A DNA stretch of 9,001 bases, from assembly GCA_028293775.1 (NCBI GenBank), contig JAQGOD010000372.1:1-9001 (forward strand). The letters run 5' to 3'. This DNA comes from Gammaproteobacteria bacterium. GTDB lineage: Bacteria; Pseudomonadota; Gammaproteobacteria; Steroidobacterales; Steroidobacteraceae. The notes under the pieces were generated by a model that searched no databases, was not told the DNA's origin, and was given only the letters and a program-made list of their open reading frames with translations. Every line of letters starts with the position of its first letter. Positions within the stretch are counted from its first letter, which is position 1. The position numbers and the translations under genes are program-made. Shown here piece by piece: positions 6,385 to 9,001 of the stretch.

Positions 6385-6738
6385 ATGACAGGCCGCAATG
6401 CAAAGTGGGTGATCGGGATAGTCGCATTTGCAACGCTGGGCGGCTGCGCCGCAACGCCGGCGGGCGTGGTTCCGGCCGGACCAGACGCCTACCGCGTGAG
6501 CACATTCGGGGCGCGCTACGAGACACAGGCGGACACGAACTACAAGGCCCTAAGCCTCGCGAATGAATACTGCGATAGTCAAGGCAAGCACGTGATGTTT
6601 CGCCAATCCACCGAATCTGCCGCCCATGCCTGGTCGCCGAAGCAAGAAGACTTAACATTCGTTTGTATGGATGCGAAGGATCCTGCTTACTTGCGCGCGG
6701 CTGTCGAACGCGATCCGCCGGTGATTGCGCAGCAGTAG
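6385..6738 (+). CDS. Small uncharacterised lipoprotein, 117 aa
   Basis: The product has a short basic N-terminus (MTGRNAKW), a hydrophobic segment (8-18) and the lipobox LGGC with Cys21, so it is predicted to be lipid-anchored. The mature part has PAGPDAYRVST (30-40), ANEYCDSQGKHVMF (59-72) and a C-terminal block, LTFVCMDAKDPAYLR. This arrangement (GPD-x-Y-x-x-S, then a helix ending AN-x-x-C-x-x-x-GK, then a final F-x-C/V-x-x-x-DP) recurs in short proteobacterial lipoproteins of unknown role. That statement is from memory, without a search. Cys63 and Cys94 could form a disulfide. AGGAG at 6375-6379 lies 5 bases before the ATG, which fixes the start. It is a single gene with its own leader, convergent with the next gene across a 30-bp gap that holds only a weak 4-bp hairpin. 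Confidence 0.75.
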   Translation: MTGRNAKWVIGIVAFATLGGCAATPAGVVPAGPDAYRVSTFGARYETQADTNYKALSLANEYCDSQGKHVMFRQSTESAAHAWSPKQEDLTFVCMDAKDPAYLRAAVERDPPVIAQQ

Positions 6739-6768
6739 TCGAAAGCGGCCTCAAAGCCGGCGAGTGAC

Positions 6769-7005
6769 CTACGGAAATTTCTGCACGTCCCCTTCCGCGT
6801 CCTCAACCCAGTTCAACATCATCGCTCTATTCGGATAGTGCAGCTCCCAGCGGCCGTTATCGAGCATCCCGGCCGAACCGCCGGTATCGCGCGCCTTCTT
6901 GATGTTGGCCTCGAGAAGGCCCATTGCAGCTGCGCGTGAATCGCAATTCTCCTTGCCCGGAGGACGCGATGTGCACATGCGGAAAAAATTATCTTCGGTT
7001 GCCAT
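6769..7005 (-). CDS. Hypothetical protein, 78 aa
   Basis: I do not recognise a family. The ORF starts with ATG at 7005-7003, preceded on its strand by GGGGGA (7012-7017) at an acceptable distance of 6 bases, and codes for a soluble, charged protein. It has no signal peptide or membrane segment. Visible features are two Cys (11 and 21), a likely helix around residues 23-40 (SRAAAMGLLEANIKKARD), and an aromatic C-terminal part with GRWELHYPN and NWVEDAEGD. An extended -10 promoter sequence (7068-7076) lies upstream. A competing frame with ATG at 7019 overlaps it but gives an Arg/Ser/Pro-rich product typical of a shadow. The gene is convergent with the small lipoprotein gene and probably forms a single-gene unit. 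It is a plausible gene but unproven. Confidence 0.55.
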   Translation of the reverse strand: MATEDNFFRMCTSRPPGKENCDSRAAAMGLLEANIKKARDTGGSAGMLDNGRWELHYPNRAMMLNWVEDAEGDVQKFP

Positions 7006-7067
7006 TGGTAATCCCCCACACCGATTTACCTGAAATGAGCTTTCGGCGGTACTCAGAATCGACTATA

Positions 7068-7099
7068 AGTATATCACGTAACCACTTGATAAACGTGAT
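7068..7099 (-). promoter_or_regulatory. Candidate extended -10 promoter with overlapping inverted repeat
   Basis: In an AT-rich 100-bp gap (7006-7105), the minus strand carries TGATATACT (plus coordinates 7068-7076). This matches an extended -10 (TGn plus TATACT) and would direct transcription into the 78-aa gene about 60 bases downstream. No good -35 lies at 16-18 bases, as is normal for extended -10 promoters. A perfect 7-bp inverted repeat, ATCACGT (7073-7079) and ACGTGAT (7093-7099), overlaps the -10 and could be an operator. It could alternatively be a weak 3' stem for the gene ending at 7106, but no T run follows. Confidence 0.35.
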
Positions 7100-7105
7100 G
7101 ATTTG

Positions 7106-7255
7106 TCAATAATCTGGAGGCGTCACTTGATCAAGTCGAACCGCCGACGTCGTGAAAGCAGTGGACACCGGCTCTTGTACCAGGTGCTCGAGAATTGCCC
7201 AAACTCCGGTAGCAATGAGCATCGAAACAAAACACGCCGCGAGGAAAGCACGCAT
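7106..7255 (-). CDS. 49-aa single-TM protein in the formate dehydrogenase accessory operon
   Basis: A short ORF follows the TorD gene by 30 bases and has a near-perfect Shine-Dalgarno GGAGGA (plus-strand TCCTCC at 7260-7265) 4 bases before its ATG. The product starts MRAFLAACFVSMLIATGVWA, a hydrophobic segment of about 20 residues after one Arg, with Cys8. It could be a membrane anchor or an uncleaved signal. It continues ILEHLVQEPVSTAFTTSAVR and ends LDQVTPPDY, a short polar tail. Codon use resembles its neighbours. No Tat twin-Arg motif is present, so it is not the small Tat-signal protein that can sit at this place in fdh loci. The role is unknown; by position, it could be a small membrane subunit or assembly factor of a formate dehydrogenase. 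It is supported by the ribosome-binding site, the operon position and the membrane-protein composition. Confidence 0.7.
   Translation of the reverse strand: MRAFLAACFVSMLIATGVWAILEHLVQEPVSTAFTTSAVRLDQVTPPDY
7125..7136. repeat. 12-bp perfect palindrome inside the 49-aa gene
   Basis: ACTTGATCAAGT is fully self-complementary. Its left half with one extra base, CACTTGAT (7124-7131), recurs at 7083-7090 in the spacer of the inverted repeat just downstream. It lies within the codons for Arg-Leu-Asp-Gln-Val of the 49-aa protein, so a regulatory role is only a possibility. Confidence 0.4.
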
Positions 7256-7285
7256 AGGTTCCTCCAAGTCGTTGCAATATAGCGC

Positions 7286-7885
7286 TCACTCCCCGATCGT
7301 GAAAGCTTCAATTTCAATTGCAATAAAGGTCCGGCCGAGAGCGCCGACTCGGGCATAAAAATCCGCTGACTTGGCTTGCTCGAGATCTGTAAAAAAGCGG
7401 CCGATCCAAGGCGCAAGATAGGATTCGAAGATTTCACGTTCGGTGCCCGGGGGCGATGCGAGACGGCCCCCTGCCAAGCCACCCATGATCTCGAAAAGTA
7501 TCGCGGCGTGATCCTCGGGCTCCGCCAATCCGTCGCTGCGCTCGATTCCGATTCGTTGCAGTGTCTGGCGCAGTCGCGCGAGCGGACGCGCATGCAGAAA
7601 CCCGGTCAGGTAATAAGAGGCATAGGGGAGAAGCTCACCGCGTCCGACGCCAACGAAGAGATTGAAATACTCACGCGCAGCCCCCTCGGCACCGGCTCGA
7701 ACCGCTGCTTTCCCAAGTGCAGTGTGGGCCAACCCAAGCGGACTTACATCGCCCTGAAGATTCGCCAAACGACCGATCAGTTCTGCACCGGGACTGCGCA
7801 GCAACAGTGTCGAGAGCAGTGAATACTCACGCGCGCGAGCGAGGTCGACTTCATCGACCAAGGAGTCGGGCCGCGTCTCGCTCAT
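7286..7885 (-). CDS. TorD/DmsD-family molybdoenzyme maturation chaperone
   Basis: The product is an all-helical 199-residue protein, the usual length for TorD-family chaperones. These bind the signal peptide and apoprotein of molybdenum enzymes in the cytoplasm until cofactor insertion and Tat export. Diagnostic blocks are REYFNLFVGVGRGELLPYAS (71-90), the YYLTGFLHARPLARLR segment that follows (to 106), and EPEDH (122-126), a form of the conserved E-x-x-DH motif. These variants are the ones seen in formate-dehydrogenase-linked members, which fits the DUF3305 and DUF3306 genes directly upstream. The ATG at 7885-7883 shares one base with the DUF3306 stop (TGATG) and has no strong Shine-Dalgarno sequence, so translation is probably coupled. 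In comparable loci a 4Fe-4S ferredoxin gene often stands between DUF3306 and this gene; here it is missing. Confidence 0.88.
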   Translation of the reverse strand: MSETRPDSLVDEVDLARAREYSLLSTLLLRSPGAELIGRLANLQGDVSPLGLAHTALGKAAVRAGAEGAAREYFNLFVGVGRGELLPYASYYLTGFLHARPLARLRQTLQRIGIERSDGLAEPEDHAAILFEIMGGLAGGRLASPPGTEREIFESYLAPWIGRFFTDLEQAKSADFYARVGALGRTFIAIEIEAFTIGE

Positions 7886-8496
7886 CAGACCGCTTTGGGC
7901 AAGGCACTGCCATGGCGACGAGGGCCTTCAGGCCGAATCTCTGAATCGACGCGGCGCTCTTCCGGCGCCCGGCAAGTTTTTTCAACCTTCAAAGGGTTCG
8001 CTTCCGCGATGCCGGAACTGCGCCAGACTTTATCAGCGTGCCTGTCGCGCGGCTCGTTGAGGGTTTCAGCGGGCTGCGTCGGGAAATCAGGTCCTGCCCC
8101 AATCGCATCAGAAGCACTCGCGACTCGAGAGAACTGGGAAGCCAGGCTCTGGGCATTATCGGTGGCCAACAGCGGTCCGAAGCCCGGCATTGCGGTGGGA
8201 TCGTTGAAGTCCCATTGGCTTTCGGCGATGCCGATAAAATCGCGAATCGCTGGATCAGCGCGCCAAGCGGTGCGCAGCGCTGCCCGCATCAATTCTGCCG
8301 GCACATCGGGTTGCATGAATGCACTAATGTCGCTTTCTTTGGTGATCGACTCGATTGGCGGCAGGCACGCCGGATCGAAGGGAGCCGGCGCTGGATCCGA
8401 GGACGGCATGTCGGCCTCGGGCGGCCGCGCTGCCGCCACGCTGGATTCCTGCTTGACGCGTAGCCAGCGCGCGATGAAGTTTTCCGGCTCGCTCAC
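7885..8496 (-). CDS. DUF3306 protein (formate dehydrogenase accessory)
   Basis: The 203-residue protein starts MSEPENFIARWLRVKQE, the usual N-terminal FxxRWxRxK of DUF3306. A low-complexity Pro/Ala linker follows (about 20-39), then the conserved core at 40-109: FDPACLPPIESI (40-51), SDISAF (55-60), VPAELMRAALRTAWRADPAI (65-84), RDFIGIAE (85-92), QWDFNDP (94-100) and PGFGPL (104-109). The last 90 residues are polar and probably disordered. The family has no established biochemical function but is found with DUF3305, TorD and molybdenum formate dehydrogenase genes, suggesting a role in assembly. The start is GTG at 8496, overlapping the DUF3305 stop as GTGA, with GGAG (8505-8508) upstream on its strand. 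Confidence 0.88.
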   Translation of the reverse strand: MSEPENFIARWLRVKQESSVAAARPPEADMPSSDPAPAPFDPACLPPIESITKESDISAFMQPDVPAELMRAALRTAWRADPAIRDFIGIAESQWDFNDPTAMPGFGPLLATDNAQSLASQFSRVASASDAIGAGPDFPTQPAETLNEPRDRHADKVWRSSGIAEANPLKVEKTCRAPEERRVDSEIRPEGPRRHGSALPKAV

Positions 8497-9001
8497 TCGA
8501 GATTCTCCGGCCCGTCGCCGGGGCGGGCGCTGTTCGATCGGCCGGAGCGATCACGTTGGCGTTTGAACATGGGCCGCTCGACATGATGCTCTGCAATGAA
8601 AGCTTGAACCGTGTCGCTGATGGAAGGCGCCATCGGCACGGCCTCGACCAGATCGTTACCGGGCCCCGTCAATGCCTCGCCCTCCGCAGGATCCGCCGTT
8701 ACCATGAGCAATTTGAAAGCCGGCTCACTCCCGGTGGGTCGCAGAATCACCCACAAGAGCGGCGATCCTGAAGCAAGGTTACTTCGATAGTTGGCAGTCT
8801 CGGTTCGGTAGAGTTCGATCACGGCGTCGCCCGCGTAGAACGTCGTCACACCGTCCCTGGAATCGATAATGGTCCACGGCGCCGCCGCCGGGACACCGGC
8901 AAATACCGAGACTGGCCGCCACAATTCGTCGAGCCACGGACTCTTGGCTTTTCGCCGCTCCACCGCGACGCCGACGGAAATTCGTGCAAGTGCGCTCGAT
9001 G
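8493..9001 (-). CDS. DUF3305 protein (formate dehydrogenase accessory), start beyond right edge
   Basis: The frame is open to the window's right edge, giving 168 visible residues. The conserved family N-terminus, ARISVGVAVERRKAKSPW then LDELWRPVSVFAG, is only complete if reading begins upstream of the GTG at 8963, so the true start lies at or beyond position 9001. Further family features, in order, are ELYRTETANYRSNLASGSPL, then LWVILRP, a VTADPAEGEAL segment, VEAVPMAPSI, and a final FIAEHHVERPMFKRQRDR with the typical H-x-x-x-x-x-F-KR-x-R ending. DUF3305 and DUF3306 genes are regular companions of TorD and formate dehydrogenase genes. Biochemical function is not established. It is the first visible gene of the minus-strand operon; the operon promoter is outside the window. 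Confidence 0.88.
   Translation of the reverse strand, partial: SSALARISVGVAVERRKAKSPWLDELWRPVSVFAGVPAAAPWTIIDSRDGVTTFYAGDAVIELYRTETANYRSNLASGSPLLWVILRPTGSEPAFKLLMVTADPAEGEALTGPGNDLVEAVPMAPSISDTVQAFIAEHHVERPMFKRQRDRSGRSNSARPGDGPENLE

Noticed and set aside
6189..6566. Plus-strand open frame of 125 codons covering the intergenic region and the start of the small lipoprotein
   Set aside because: The lipoprotein frame has a lipobox and Shine-Dalgarno; this frame has neither and is Arg-rich.
6743..6758. Bidirectional terminator between the convergent 117-aa and 78-aa genes
   Set aside because: Only a 4-bp stem (CGGC/GCCG) with a 6-base loop and no T run on either strand; too weak to call.
7086..7099. 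FNR box (TTGAT-N4-ATCAA) in the AT-rich gap
   Set aside because: Only the left half TTGAT fits; the right half is GTGAT, and the nearby TTGATCAA lacks the 4-base spacer.
7073..7099. Intrinsic terminator after the 49-aa gene
   Set aside because: The 7-bp stem is not GC-rich, has a 13-base loop and no T run; an operator reading is at least as likely.
7123..7593. Minus-strand open frame of 156 codons overlapping TorD and the 49-aa gene
   Set aside because: It is in a different frame from the conserved TorD blocks and has no start signal; the product is Arg/Ser-rich.
7895..8566. Plus-strand open frame of 223 codons opposite DUF3306
   Set aside because: The opposite strand carries the clear DUF3306 core and overlapping operon structure; this product is Ser/Arg/Gly-rich without motifs.

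Overview
The window is GC-rich, has tightly overlapping genes, and looks like a chromosomal segment of a proteobacterium, probably gamma- or betaproteobacterial. The taxonomic call is an inference from two things: formate-dehydrogenase accessory genes of the DUF3305/DUF3306/TorD type, and a DUF4382 lipoprotein with a classic LAAC lipobox. No rRNA, tRNA, CRISPR array, insertion sequence or integrase was seen.

Left block (1-4204, plus strand): a CDP-sugar operon, entered in mid-gene. It holds the C-terminus of a CDP-glucose 4,6-dehydratase (rfbG-like), glucose-1-phosphate cytidylyltransferase (rfbF), a TylC3/NovU-type sugar C-methyltransferase with an N-terminal zinc-binding domain, an RmlC-fold epimerase, and an extended-SDR NAD(P)-dependent sugar reductase or epimerase. 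A 4-TM DUF2231 membrane protein follows. Almost every junction is a 4-base start/stop overlap (ATGA or GTGA). Together the enzymes would make CDP-4-keto-6-deoxyglucose from glucose-1-phosphate and CTP. They would then C-methylate, epimerise and reduce it to a branched CDP-6-deoxyhexose, presumably for O-antigen or another surface glycan. The exact sugar cannot be read from sequence.

Middle block (4201-7005): a 649-aa DUF4382 lipoprotein on the minus strand meets the DUF2231 gene tail to tail, with the two stop codons overlapping in one TTAA. A strong hairpin inside the end of the DUF2231 gene may act as the lipoprotein gene's terminator. A 234-bp divergent intergenic region with several inverted repeats separates the lipoprotein gene from a small 117-aa lipoprotein gene on the plus strand. 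That gene converges on a 78-aa hypothetical gene on the minus strand.

Right block (7106-9001, minus strand, read right to left): a formate dehydrogenase accessory operon. It comprises DUF3305 (its start lies beyond the window), DUF3306, a TorD/DmsD-family chaperone, and a 49-aa single-TM protein with a strong Shine-Dalgarno sequence. The catalytic fdh genes that often follow such accessory genes are not downstream here, so they must lie to the right of the window, elsewhere, or be absent.

Most of the window is recognisable biology. The items most worth a second look are the unlisted 49-aa gene in the FDH accessory operon, the His in place of the usual Tyr in the RmlC-like epimerase, the predicted branched-sugar pathway, and the overlapping convergent stops with a terminator-like hairpin inside coding sequence. 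I found no clear evidence of an entirely new system.
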